Assembly: GCA_031262625.1 (NCBI GenBank)
Contig: JAISHJ010000066.1
Span: forward strand, 1 to 9,824
DNA from: Ruminococcus sp.
GTDB lineage: Bacteria; Bacillota; Clostridia; Oscillospirales; Ruminococcaceae
DNA length: 9,824 nt
Direction of reading: 5' to 3'
Shown: positions 1 to 5,394 of the stretch, one piece after another
Layout of the letters: every line of letters starts with the position of its first letter
Position numbering within the stretch: position 1 is the first letter of the stretch
Translations under genes and position numbers: made by a program
The notes under the pieces: generated by a model
What the model saw: only the letters and a program-made list of their open reading frames with translations
Databases searched by the model: none
Told to the model about the DNA's origin: nothing

Positions 1-270
1 CGGGACTATATTGCTTCACAAGGATACGGCGAAAATTTCGGACACGGTCTCGGACATTCCGTAGGGCTTGAAATCCACGAATACCCCGCCTGCAACAAAA
101 CCTGTAAAGAAATTCTTGCCCCCGGAATGATAATGACAGTTGAACCGGGCGTATATATCCCCGGGAGACTTGGTGTTCGTCTTGAAGACATGGTAGTAAT
201 TACCGAAAGCGGTTACAATAATTTAGCCGATATGCCTATTTTGCCTGAATTTCACACGGATTTTTTGTGA
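1..270 (+). CDS. Xaa-Pro aminopeptidase (peptidase M24B), C-terminal part
   Basis: The window opens inside this gene; 89 codons in frame 1 remain before TGA at 268-270. The enzyme family removes an N-terminal residue that precedes proline, using two metal ions in a pita-bread fold. The visible part contains the HGLGH motif (residues 15-19 of the fragment; the last His is the expected metal ligand), the downstream His of LEIHE (residue 26, expected substrate-side His), MTVEPGVY (Glu48) and GVRLED (Glu62), which match the last metal ligands of M24B enzymes. An aminopeptidase gene of this kind just upstream of efp is a common Firmicutes arrangement. The fragment is truncated by the window edge, not by mutation. 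It could be named PepP, PepQ or YqhT in other annotations; the N-terminal domain needed to separate these is outside the window. Confidence 0.9.
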   Translation, partial: RDYIASQGYGENFGHGLGHSVGLEIHEYPACNKTCKEILAPGMIMTVEPGVYIPGRLGVRLEDMVVITESGYNNLADMPILPEFHTDFL

Positions 271-283
271 TTTTGCACAAATT

Positions 284-305
284 AGAATCCCATTCTCTTT
301 TTTTT
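284..305 (+). terminator. weak terminator-like hairpin after the peptidase gene
   Basis: AGAAT (284-288) and ATTCT (292-296) can pair around a CCC loop, and eight T follow at 298-305. The stem is only 5 bp and AT-rich, so it would be a leaky terminator at best. Its place between the peptidase stop codon and the efp promoter supports a function. Confidence 0.35.
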
Positions 306-316
306 CGTATTTTCTA

Positions 317-345
317 TTGCTTTTTGCCATGAAATAGTCTATAAT
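317..345 (+). promoter_or_regulatory. sigma-A type promoter for efp
   Basis: TTGCTT (317-322), a 17-bp spacer and a perfect TATAAT (340-345) are followed 55 bp later by the efp start codon. Transcription would start near 352. The -35 box is poor but the -10 box and spacing are ideal. Confidence 0.6.
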
Positions 346-400
346 AAATCATAATAGTGACATTGATATTAAGATGTTTAATTTTTGGAGGGTATCTCTT

Positions 401-958
401 ATGATAACAGCCGGTGATTTCAGAAACGGCGTAACTTTTGAAGAAGACGGACAGGTTTTGCAGATTGTTGAATTCCAGCACGTTAAGCCCGGAAAAGGCG
501 CGGCGTTCGTCCGCACAAAAACGAAGAATGTAATTACCGGTGCAGTTGTAGAAAAGTCTTACAACCCTACCGCTAAATTTGAAAATGCTTTCGTTGACCG
601 CAAAGACATGGAATATTCATATTCAGACGGCGACCTTTACTACTTCATGGACCAAGAATCCTACGAACAAGTTCCCATAAACGCTTCCACGCTCCCTGAC
701 AGCTTCAAGTTCGTAAAAGAACAGACTATCTGTAAAGTTTGCTCCTACAAAGGCACGGTTTTCACTGTTGAACCTCCGAAAAATATTACTCTTGAGGTTA
801 CTCACACCGAGCCCGGCGTTCGCGGCGATACTGCTACAAACACCCAAAAGCCCGCAACCTTAGAAACCGGCGCAGAAGTCCGCGTTCCCCTCTTCATAAA
901 CGAAGGCGACAAGATAATAATAGACACCGAAACCGGCAAATACTCCGCACGTGCATAG
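401..958 (+). CDS. efp: elongation factor P
   Basis: EF-P binds ribosomes stalled at polyproline stretches, between the P and E sites, and promotes peptide bond formation in the cytoplasm. The 185-residue product has the family's usual length and three-domain layout: an N-terminal KOW-like domain (about 1-64), then two OB-like domains (about 65-126 and 128-185). The HVKPGKGAAFVR loop carries Lys32, the residue expected to enter the ribosome and the position modified in Bacillus subtilis EF-P. The C-terminal domain contains the usual run from VRVPLFINEGD to IDTETGKY. An upstream in-frame ATG at 374 would add nine residues (MFNFWRVSL), but GGAGGG at 387-392 lies eight bases before ATG 401, and MITAGDFRNG is the normal EF-P N-terminus, so 401 is chosen. 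It is probably co-transcribed with the next gene. No modification enzyme gene is in view. Confidence 0.97.
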   Translation: MITAGDFRNGVTFEEDGQVLQIVEFQHVKPGKGAAFVRTKTKNVITGAVVEKSYNPTAKFENAFVDRKDMEYSYSDGDLYYFMDQESYEQVPINASTLPDSFKFVKEQTICKVCSYKGTVFTVEPPKNITLEVTHTEPGVRGDTATNTQKPATLETGAEVRVPLFINEGDKIIIDTETGKYSARA

Positions 959-960
959 TC

Positions 961-998
961 CGGCAAGGGTGGTTGGGTGACAGAGGCGGCAAGGGTGG
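961..998 (+). repeat. 12-bp direct repeat in G-rich intergenic spacer
   Basis: CGGCAAGGGTGG occurs twice, at 961-972 and 987-998 (26-bp period), immediately after the efp stop codon. The region between and around the copies is rich in GGG and GG runs, unlike the C-rich 3' end of efp before it and the AT-rich RBS region after it. There is no hairpin plus T-tract, so it is not an intrinsic terminator. Confidence 0.6.
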
Positions 999-1066
999 CA
1001 GGAGCGCAATTTACCTGTGCCTAAAGATTTGTTAAAAATAAAAAGTATAAATATTGGAGGATTGCC

Positions 1067-1603
1067 ATGAAACTTCCCGAGAGAGTATCCTACCTGCAAG
1101 GGCTGATGGACGGTATGGAAATAGATACCGCAACAAAAGAGGGCAAGCTTTTTAAAGCGATTGCCGATATTTTGGACGATATGGCAATTCAGCTTGAAGA
1201 CCTTGAAGACCAAGTAGACGAGATAACCGAAGCCGTTGACGAAATCGACGAAGACCTCGGCGAACTCGAAAAAGATGTTTACAGCTGCGATTGTTTTGAT
1301 GATGACGATGAAGACGACGATGATGACTTTGACGACGAACCCGAAGATGTGGTTGCGCCCGTCTACAGCGGCGACGATGAGACGATTTTTTCAGCAGAAA
1401 AAGACATTCTTGACGATTTCCTCGACGCGGCAGATGATGAGGAAGATGAAGAAGAAGGCGACGAAGAACTCTACGAAGTAGTTTGCCCTTCATGCAATGA
1501 CTCTATCTACCTCACCGAAAAAATGCTCTCCGAAGGTTCTATAAACTGCCCCGGCTGCGGCGAACTCCTTGAATTTGACCTTTCCGACGACACTGCCGAT
1601 TGA
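1067..1603 (+). CDS. CD1247-type acidic zinc-ribbon protein, function unknown
   Basis: I recognise the N-terminal segment (residues 1-70, beginning MKLPERVSYLQGLMDG and containing KEGKLFKAIADILDDMA) as the conserved CD1247 N-terminal domain found in Clostridia, often beside efp. It is predicted helical and partly coiled-coil (about 30-70). Next comes a strongly Asp/Glu-rich, low-complexity linker (about 77-136), interrupted at about 96-120 by a less acidic segment. The C-terminus is a short zinc ribbon with two CxxC knuckles, C140-x2-C143 and C161-x2-C164, followed by LLEFDL. A third pair, C74 and C76, sits before the acidic tract. There is no signal peptide or membrane segment, so it should be cytoplasmic. 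Start ATG 1067 has GGAGG at 1056-1060, six bases upstream. Zn binding is inferred from spacing alone. The biochemical role is not known to me; the efp neighbourhood suggests translation or RNA polymerase-related work, but this is only context. Confidence 0.85.
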   Translation: MKLPERVSYLQGLMDGMEIDTATKEGKLFKAIADILDDMAIQLEDLEDQVDEITEAVDEIDEDLGELEKDVYSCDCFDDDDEDDDDDFDDEPEDVVAPVYSGDDETIFSAEKDILDDFLDAADDEEDEEEGDEELYEVVCPSCNDSIYLTEKMLSEGSINCPGCGELLEFDLSDDTAD

Positions 1604-1622
1604 AAGTAACATAAAGTAATAT

Positions 1623-2264
1623 ATGGCTAAAAGATCAGAAATAAAAAAATATATAAGCGTCAGGGGACTTACAGTAACTGCTATTCTGGCTGCTCTCGCA
1701 TCAGTTTTGCAGATGCTTAATTTCCCTGTTCCGCTTATGCCCGGCTTTATTAAGCTTGATTTTTCGGAACTCCCGGCGCTCCTTGCGGCATTCGCCCTCG
1801 GACCTATCTCGGGAGTTACCGTTTGTTTTATTAAGAATCTCGTTGATCTTATTTTTTCGGGACTGGGCGAAACCCTCGGTATCGGTCCGCTCTCGAATTT
1901 TATCCTCGGCGCTTCTTTTGTGTTCACTGCCGGGATAATCTACCGCTTTCACCGCACCCGAAAAGGCGCTATAGCGGCTGCTCTTATCGGCGCGGTAGTC
2001 ATGGCGGCAGTCAGCCTGCCCTCAAACCTTTGGCTCGTTTACCCCATCTACGAAGTTGCATTCTTTTCCGAAGAGCAAATCATTTCCGCTTATAACGCAA
2101 TCTTAGAGCCGCTGACTTCAAAACAGCTTACGAGTTTATGGCAATGCTTACTTATCTTTAATGTACCCTTTACCTTCGTAAAAGCACTTATCTCGGTAAT
2201 AATTACCACTCTCATCTACAAGCCGCTGTCTCCGCTTCTCAAAGGCGTAAAGTCTTCACGCTGA
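1623..2264 (+). CDS. ribU: ECF transporter S component, riboflavin (RibU-like)
   Basis: This is a membrane substrate-binding (S) subunit that would work with a shared EcfA-EcfA'-EcfT energising module, not seen here. The 213 residues contain about five to six hydrophobic segments (roughly 16-34, 49-66, 88-107, 116-136, 172-192 and possibly 193-205). The block KLDFSELPALLAAFALGP (44-61) followed by IKNL (70-73) and GPLSNFILGASFV is the RibU-type signature, as are the later NxxLVYPIY stretch (135-143) and the C-terminal VPFTFVKALI...LYKPLSPLLKG pattern. Riboflavin or FMN is therefore the likely substrate. It lies 19 bp after the CD1247-type gene, so it may be read from the efp promoter. There is no FMN riboswitch upstream to confirm the substrate, and the ribosome binding site is poor (only AAAG-type purines at 1613-1616). 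Another vitamin specificity is possible. Confidence 0.8.
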   Translation: MAKRSEIKKYISVRGLTVTAILAALASVLQMLNFPVPLMPGFIKLDFSELPALLAAFALGPISGVTVCFIKNLVDLIFSGLGETLGIGPLSNFILGASFVFTAGIIYRFHRTRKGAIAAALIGAVVMAAVSLPSNLWLVYPIYEVAFFSEEQIISAYNAILEPLTSKQLTSLWQCLLIFNVPFTFVKALISVIITTLIYKPLSPLLKGVKSSR

Positions 2265-2277
2265 ATACGGCTACATA

Positions 2278-2718
2278 TCATATATAAAACATATACGCTT
2301 GTCCGAATTTTTTATCGTTCGCCTGTTTTTTCATGGATTCGAGCGAGATTTCGGACAGCGTTTTTTGTATAACACTATCAAGTGAAGTTAAATTTTCGGT
2401 AATTACCGCATCAATTTCCGGCGCACGCTCTCTAACGGTTTCGTAGGAACTTTCTGCAATACTGTCGTCAAGAGCGTTAACTACTTCCGCAAGGTTTATA
2501 AGAGCGGCATCTTTCGCAAGCTTATACCCGCCGGCAGAACCTTTCACCGACGTAATAATTCCCGCGTGTTTAAGCTTCCCGAAGACCTGTTCGAGGTAAA
2601 TTTTCGATATGTTAAGTTCTTCCGAGACCATGAATATACTTGTTAACGAGTTGCCGTCAAAGGGCGGCAGCATAAAAAGCGCCGCGATACCATATCGGCA
2701 TTTTGCGGAAATTCGCAT
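2278..2718 (-). CDS. Rrf2-family transcriptional regulator, CymR-like
   Basis: A 146-residue winged-helix regulator. Residues 1-17 (MRISAKCRYGIAALFML) and the recognition region YLEQVFGKLKHAGIITSVKGSAGGYKLAKD (41-70) are diagnostic of Rrf2 proteins. The C-terminal helix (about 103-135) is the usual dimerisation helix. Fe-S members such as IscR and NsrR carry three cysteines around residues 90-110; none is present here, and the only cysteine is C7. This fits CymR-type proteins, which sense sulfur status through O-acetylserine and complex formation with CysK in Bacillus subtilis. The gene is divergent from cysK-metY, which supports that role. RBS GAGGG (complement of 2725-2729) lies six bases before the start. 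The stop is 13 bp from the convergent ribU stop with no terminator between them, so read-through in both directions is likely. The symbol cymR is plausible but inferred from context. Confidence 0.85.
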   Translation of the reverse strand: MRISAKCRYGIAALFMLPPFDGNSLTSIFMVSEELNISKIYLEQVFGKLKHAGIITSVKGSAGGYKLAKDAALINLAEVVNALDDSIAESSYETVRERAPEIDAVITENLTSLDSVIQKTLSEISLESMKKQANDKKFGQAYMFYI

Positions 2719-2731
2719 TGTTTACCCTCAT

Positions 2732-2743
2732 TTCATATATGTT
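2732..2743 (-). promoter_or_regulatory. putative Rrf2 operator, regulator-gene copy
   Basis: TTCATATATGTT on the + strand (AACATATATGAA on the - strand) lies just after the predicted start of the regulator transcript. It is the exact inverse of the copy at 2873-2884 in the cysK leader. It contains the 8-bp palindrome CATATATG. Placement suggests autorepression; binding is inferred. Confidence 0.45.
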
Positions 2744-2752
2744 ATAAATGTA

Positions 2753-2781
2753 ATATTAACATAAAAATTCGCTTTTGTCAA
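2753..2781 (-). promoter_or_regulatory. promoter of the Rrf2 regulator gene
   Basis: On the - strand TTGACA (complement of 2776-2781), a 17-bp spacer and TAATAT (complement of 2753-2758) precede the regulator by about 35 bp. Transcription would start near 2746. The -35 box is perfect; the -10 box matches 4 of 6 positions. Confidence 0.6.
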
Positions 2782-2831
2782 CCCTTTTTATCGTCAATTT
2801 AAACAATCTTTATAAATTTCACAAAAAGCTA

Positions 2832-2860
2832 TTGACAAAAGCTATATCTGCTGATATAAT
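2832..2860 (+). promoter_or_regulatory. consensus sigma-A promoter for cysK-metY
   Basis: TTGACA at 2832-2837 and TATAAT at 2855-2860 are separated by exactly 17 bp, a perfect consensus. The expected start site is near 2867, leaving a leader of about 39 nt with GGAGGG at 2896-2901. Such a strong promoter on amino-acid synthesis genes implies control by a repressor, consistent with the divergent Rrf2 gene. Confidence 0.85.
2843..2858 (+). promoter_or_regulatory. inverted repeat inside the cysK promoter spacer and -10 box
   Basis: TATATC (2843-2848), TGCT, GATATA (2853-2858) form a perfect inverted repeat with 6-bp arms. It covers half of the spacer and the first four bases of the -10 box, a classic place for a repressor. 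There is no equivalent in the regulator promoter. Confidence 0.4.
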
Positions 2861-2872
2861 AATATCATACTA

Positions 2873-2884
2873 AACATATATGAA
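2873..2884 (+). promoter_or_regulatory. putative Rrf2 operator, cysK copy
   Basis: AACATATATGAA begins about six bases after the predicted cysK start site and repeats, in mirror orientation, the sequence in the regulator's own leader (2732-2743). A bound dimer here would block promoter clearance. Confidence 0.45.
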
Positions 2885-2905
2885 TTATCTTATTCGGAGG
2901 GCATT

Positions 2906-3826
2906 ATGAAAGTTTATAACAGCATAACCGAACTCATAGGGAGAACTCCTCTGCTTAACTTAACCGGCTACAACGAAATATCCGGGGGAAGTGTATACGC
3001 AAAACTTGAATATTTTAATCCGGCAGGAAGCGTAAAGGACCGTATCGCGAAAGCTATGATTGAAGATGCGGAAGCGAAGGGTATACTTGCGCCCGGCGGA
3101 ACTTTAATCGAGCCTACAAGCGGTAACACAGGAATCGGACTTGCCGCAATCGCCGCCGCGAAAGGCTATAAAGTTATACTTACCATGCCCGAGACAATGA
3201 GTATTGAGCGCAGAAAGCTTCTTGCGGCATATGGCGCAGAAATAGTACTTACCGAGGGCGCAAAGGGCATGAAAGGTGCTATTGCGAAAGCGGACGAACT
3301 GCAAAAAGCGACACCGGGCGCGATTATCCCCGGGCAGTTTATAAATCCTGCAAACCCTGCTATGCACTATGCTACCACAGGTCCTGAAATTTGGGAAGAC
3401 ACCGAAGGTAATATTGCGGCGTTTGTTGCAGGAGTAGGTACGGGCGGAACGCTTTCCGGCGTGGGCAAGTACCTTAAGGAAAAGAACCCGAACATAAAGA
3501 TAATTGCGGTAGAGCCTACCGACAGCCCTGTTTTATCCGAAGGCAGAGCAGGAGCACACAAATTACAGGGTATCGGCGCAGGATTTGTCCCCGACACGCT
3601 CAACACCAATATCTACGACGAGATAATTACCGTCACGGCCGATGATGCTTTTGAGACAGGGCGCAAGGTAGGTAAGTCCGACGGTATACTCGTAGGGATA
3701 AGTTCCGGCGCAGCACTTTGGGCGGCAACACAGGTTGCAAATCGCGAAGAATTCAAGGGCAAAAACGTAGTAGTCCTCCTCCCCGACACAGGAGAAAGAT
3801 ACTTATCAACCGCATTATTTGAATAA
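2906..3826 (+). CDS. cysK: cysteine synthase (O-acetylserine sulfhydrylase)
   Basis: CysK replaces the acetyl group of O-acetyl-L-serine with sulfide to make L-cysteine, using pyridoxal phosphate (PLP), in the cytoplasm. The 306-residue length is typical. Lys44 in NPAGSVKDR is the PLP Schiff-base lysine. The substrate-binding loop TSGNTG is at 71-76, the PLP phosphate-binding turn is in GVGTGGTLSGVGKYL, and GISSGAA follows near the C-terminus. No regulatory CBS domain is fused, so this is a CysK/CysM-type enzyme and not a cystathionine beta-synthase. Start ATG 2906 has GGAGGG five bases upstream (ends 2901). It is the first gene of a two-gene operon with metY (14-bp gap) under a consensus promoter. 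In Bacillus subtilis CysK also forms a complex with the Rrf2 repressor CymR, so the divergent regulator may be its partner. No cysE (serine acetyltransferase) is in this window. Confidence 0.95.
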   Translation: MKVYNSITELIGRTPLLNLTGYNEISGGSVYAKLEYFNPAGSVKDRIAKAMIEDAEAKGILAPGGTLIEPTSGNTGIGLAAIAAAKGYKVILTMPETMSIERRKLLAAYGAEIVLTEGAKGMKGAIAKADELQKATPGAIIPGQFINPANPAMHYATTGPEIWEDTEGNIAAFVAGVGTGGTLSGVGKYLKEKNPNIKIIAVEPTDSPVLSEGRAGAHKLQGIGAGFVPDTLNTNIYDEIITVTADDAFETGRKVGKSDGILVGISSGAALWAATQVANREEFKGKNVVVLLPDTGERYLSTALFE

Positions 3827-3840
3827 AGGAAGTTATAAAT

Positions 3841-5112
3841 ATGAAATTTGAAACTTTAGCACTCCATGCCGGGCAAGAGCAGCCCGATTCGGCAACAGAC
3901 GCAAGAGCAGTACCTATCTATGCTACGACTTCTTATGTATTTAAGGATTCGGCGACGGCGGCGGGGAGATTCGCGCTGACGGAGGGCGGGAACATATACA
4001 CACGCTTAATGAACCCGACTTCTGATGTATTTGAGCGGCGGATAGCTGCGCTTGAGGGCGGAGCGGCGGCGCTTTCGACAGCGAGCGGATCGGCGGCTAT
4101 AACGTATGCTGTACAGAATATAGCTTATGCGGGGGATCATATTGTTTCGAGTACGAATGTTTACGGCGGAACTTATAATCTTTTCGCAAATACTTTAAAG
4201 GAGCAGGGGATAGACTGCACATTTGTAAATCCTTCCGACCCGACGAATTTCGAGGCGGCTATAAAGCCTAATACCAAGCTTTTGTTTGCGGAAACACTGG
4301 GTAATCCTAATTCGGACGTGCTTGATATAGAAGCAGTTTCGGCGATTGCTCATAAGCACGGCATACCGCTTGTAGTTGACAACACCTTTGCTACACCTTA
4401 TAATCTTCGTCCTATCCTTCACGGTGCGGATATTGTAGTACATTCTGCCACGAAATTTATCGGCGGACATGGTACTGTAATGGGCGGCGTAATCGTTGAC
4501 GGCGGGAAATTCGACTGGAAACAAAACGATAAATTCCCGGGTATCTCGAAACCTAATCCTTCTTACCATGGGGTAGTTTTCGCGGAAGCTTGCGGAAATA
4601 TCGCTTACATTATGAAGATTCGCACGACGTTAATGCGCGACCAAGGCGCAACAATTTCTCCTTTCAATTCATTCCTGCTTATACAGGGACTTGAGACACT
4701 TCCGCTTCGGGTAGAGCGTCATGTTGAAAATGCTCTTAAGGTAATAGCTTTCCTTAAAAATCACCCGAAGGTTGCAAAAGTTAACCATCCGTCAATCGAA
4801 ACGGGTAAGCAGAAAGAACTTTACGACCGCTACTTTAAAAACGGCGCAGGTTCAATCTTCACGATTGAGGTTAAGGGCGGCGCAGATGAAGCGAAAAAAT
4901 TTACAGAAAGCCTAAAACTTTTCTCCCTCCTTGCGAACGTAGCCGACATGAAATCTCTCGTAATTCACCCGGCGACTACTACTCATTCTCAGATGAGTGA
5001 TGAAGAACTTCTCGCTTCCGGAATAAAACCCTCCACGGTTCGCCTGTCAATCGGTACCGAACACATTGACGACATTTTGGCAGACCTTGAATACGGTTTG
5101 TCACAAATATAA
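3841..5112 (+). CDS. metY: O-acetylhomoserine aminocarboxypropyltransferase (O-acetylhomoserine sulfhydrylase)
   Basis: This PLP enzyme of the Cys/Met metabolism family condenses O-acetyl-L-homoserine with sulfide to give homocysteine, the direct sulfhydrylation route to methionine. The 423 residues match the longer MetY branch (about 420-430), not the roughly 380-residue cystathionine gamma-synthases. The N-terminus ETLALHAGQ, the YTRLMNPT segment (53-60), the VVDNTFATP block with Asp180, and SATKFIGGHG with PLP-lysine Lys205 are all present. The segment KFDWKQNDKFPGISKPNPSYHG (about 223-245) is the insertion typical of O-acetylhomoserine sulfhydrylases. It follows cysK by 14 bp with an AAAGGAAG ribosome binding site (3826-3832 region) and ends at a strong terminator. 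Codons in about 3949-4260 are unusually rich in G-ending forms (GCG, GAG, CGG, ACG), unlike the rest of the gene. Some annotators may call it a PLP-dependent aminotransferase-class protein. Confidence 0.93.
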   Translation: MKFETLALHAGQEQPDSATDARAVPIYATTSYVFKDSATAAGRFALTEGGNIYTRLMNPTSDVFERRIAALEGGAAALSTASGSAAITYAVQNIAYAGDHIVSSTNVYGGTYNLFANTLKEQGIDCTFVNPSDPTNFEAAIKPNTKLLFAETLGNPNSDVLDIEAVSAIAHKHGIPLVVDNTFATPYNLRPILHGADIVVHSATKFIGGHGTVMGGVIVDGGKFDWKQNDKFPGISKPNPSYHGVVFAEACGNIAYIMKIRTTLMRDQGATISPFNSFLLIQGLETLPLRVERHVENALKVIAFLKNHPKVAKVNHPSIETGKQKELYDRYFKNGAGSIFTIEVKGGADEAKKFTESLKLFSLLANVADMKSLVIHPATTTHSQMSDEELLASGIKPSTVRLSIGTEHIDDILADLEYGLSQI

Positions 5113-5122
5113 CAGTCTCCAG

Positions 5123-5165
5123 AAAAATACCTTCCGCGCTTTCGCGGGAGGTATTTTTTCGTTTT
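5123..5165 (+). terminator. strong intrinsic terminator of cysK-metY
   Basis: A 15-bp stem pairs 5124-5138 with 5143-5157 (one G-T wobble) around the loop CTTT. The six T at 5154-5159, and the TTTT at 5162-5165 after it, make the T-tract. It begins 11 bases after the metY stop. The A-run on the 5' side would let it work from the opposite strand as well. Confidence 0.93.
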
Positions 5166-5247
5166 ACACAATTGAAGTTGACATAATATACAAAAATCGA
5201 ACGTTAGTTTCATACACTTTTTAAAAGTTACAAACGTACATTAACTA
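5166..5247. other. AT-rich spacer upstream of the mraZ promoter
   Basis: Nothing coding is visible between the metY terminator and the mraZ promoter. A TTGACA occurs at 5178-5183 but has no acceptable -10 box at 16-18 bp. Confidence 0.5.
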
Positions 5248-5276
5248 TTGCTATTTAGTTAAAATTACTGTATAAT
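5248..5276 (+). promoter_or_regulatory. promoter of the mraZ / dcw cluster
   Basis: TTGCTA (5248-5253), a 17-bp spacer and a perfect TATAAT (5271-5276) place the start of transcription near 5283, giving a leader of about 110 nt before mraZ. The promoter abuts the four repeats described next. Confidence 0.7.
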
Positions 5277-5281
5277 ATAAA

Positions 5282-5321
5282 AAAGTGGTGACAAGTAGTG
5301 TTAAGTGGCTGCGAGCGGTGA
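5282..5321 (+). promoter_or_regulatory. MraZ operator: four 10-bp direct repeats
   Basis: Four consecutive 10-mers are AAAGTGGTGA (5282), CAAGTAGTGT (5292), TAAGTGGCTG (5302) and CGAGCGGTGA (5312), with rough consensus nAAGTGGTGn. MraZ proteins are known to bind GTGG/TGGG-like direct repeats with a 10-bp period upstream of their own gene, including AAAGTGK-type boxes in mycoplasmas. The period, core and place (from the predicted start site onward, upstream of mraZ) fit that pattern closely. Confidence 0.8.
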
Positions 5322-5353
5322 TTTTCAACATCACTTTCAACATATGTTGAAAA
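5322..5353 (+). repeat. palindrome and repeated nonamer in the mraZ leader
   Basis: TTTCAACAT occurs at 5323-5331 and 5335-5343, and its reverse complement at 5344-5352. The second and third copies form a perfect 18-bp palindrome, TTTCAACATATGTTGAAA (5335-5352). In RNA, either upstream copy could pair with the third: a 10-bp stem with a 12-nt loop (5322-5331 with 5344-5353), or a 7-bp stem with a 4-nt loop. No T-tract follows, so it is not a terminator. Confidence 0.75.
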
Positions 5354-5394
5354 CATCTTAACAGCCGAACTTATAAAAGCAGAAAGGGGCGGTC

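Noticed and set aside
374..400. Upstream ATG adding nine residues to EF-P
   Set aside because: The GGAGGG ribosome binding site lies inside this extension, and the family N-terminus begins at ATG 401.
1152..1493. Long minus-strand frame with a very Arg/His-rich product
   Set aside because: It is the complement of the Asp/Glu-rich linker of the zinc-ribbon gene (GAY/GAR codons give Arg/Leu/His-rich shadows). It has no ribosome binding site or family resemblance.
1603..1623. FMN riboswitch upstream of ribU
   Set aside because: Only 19 bases separate ribU from the preceding gene, far too short, and no RFN-element motifs are seen.
5178..5206. TTGACA as the -35 of a second promoter upstream of mraZ
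   Set aside because: At 16-18 bp spacing the -10 hexamers are AACGTT, ACGTTA and CGTTAG, none acceptable.
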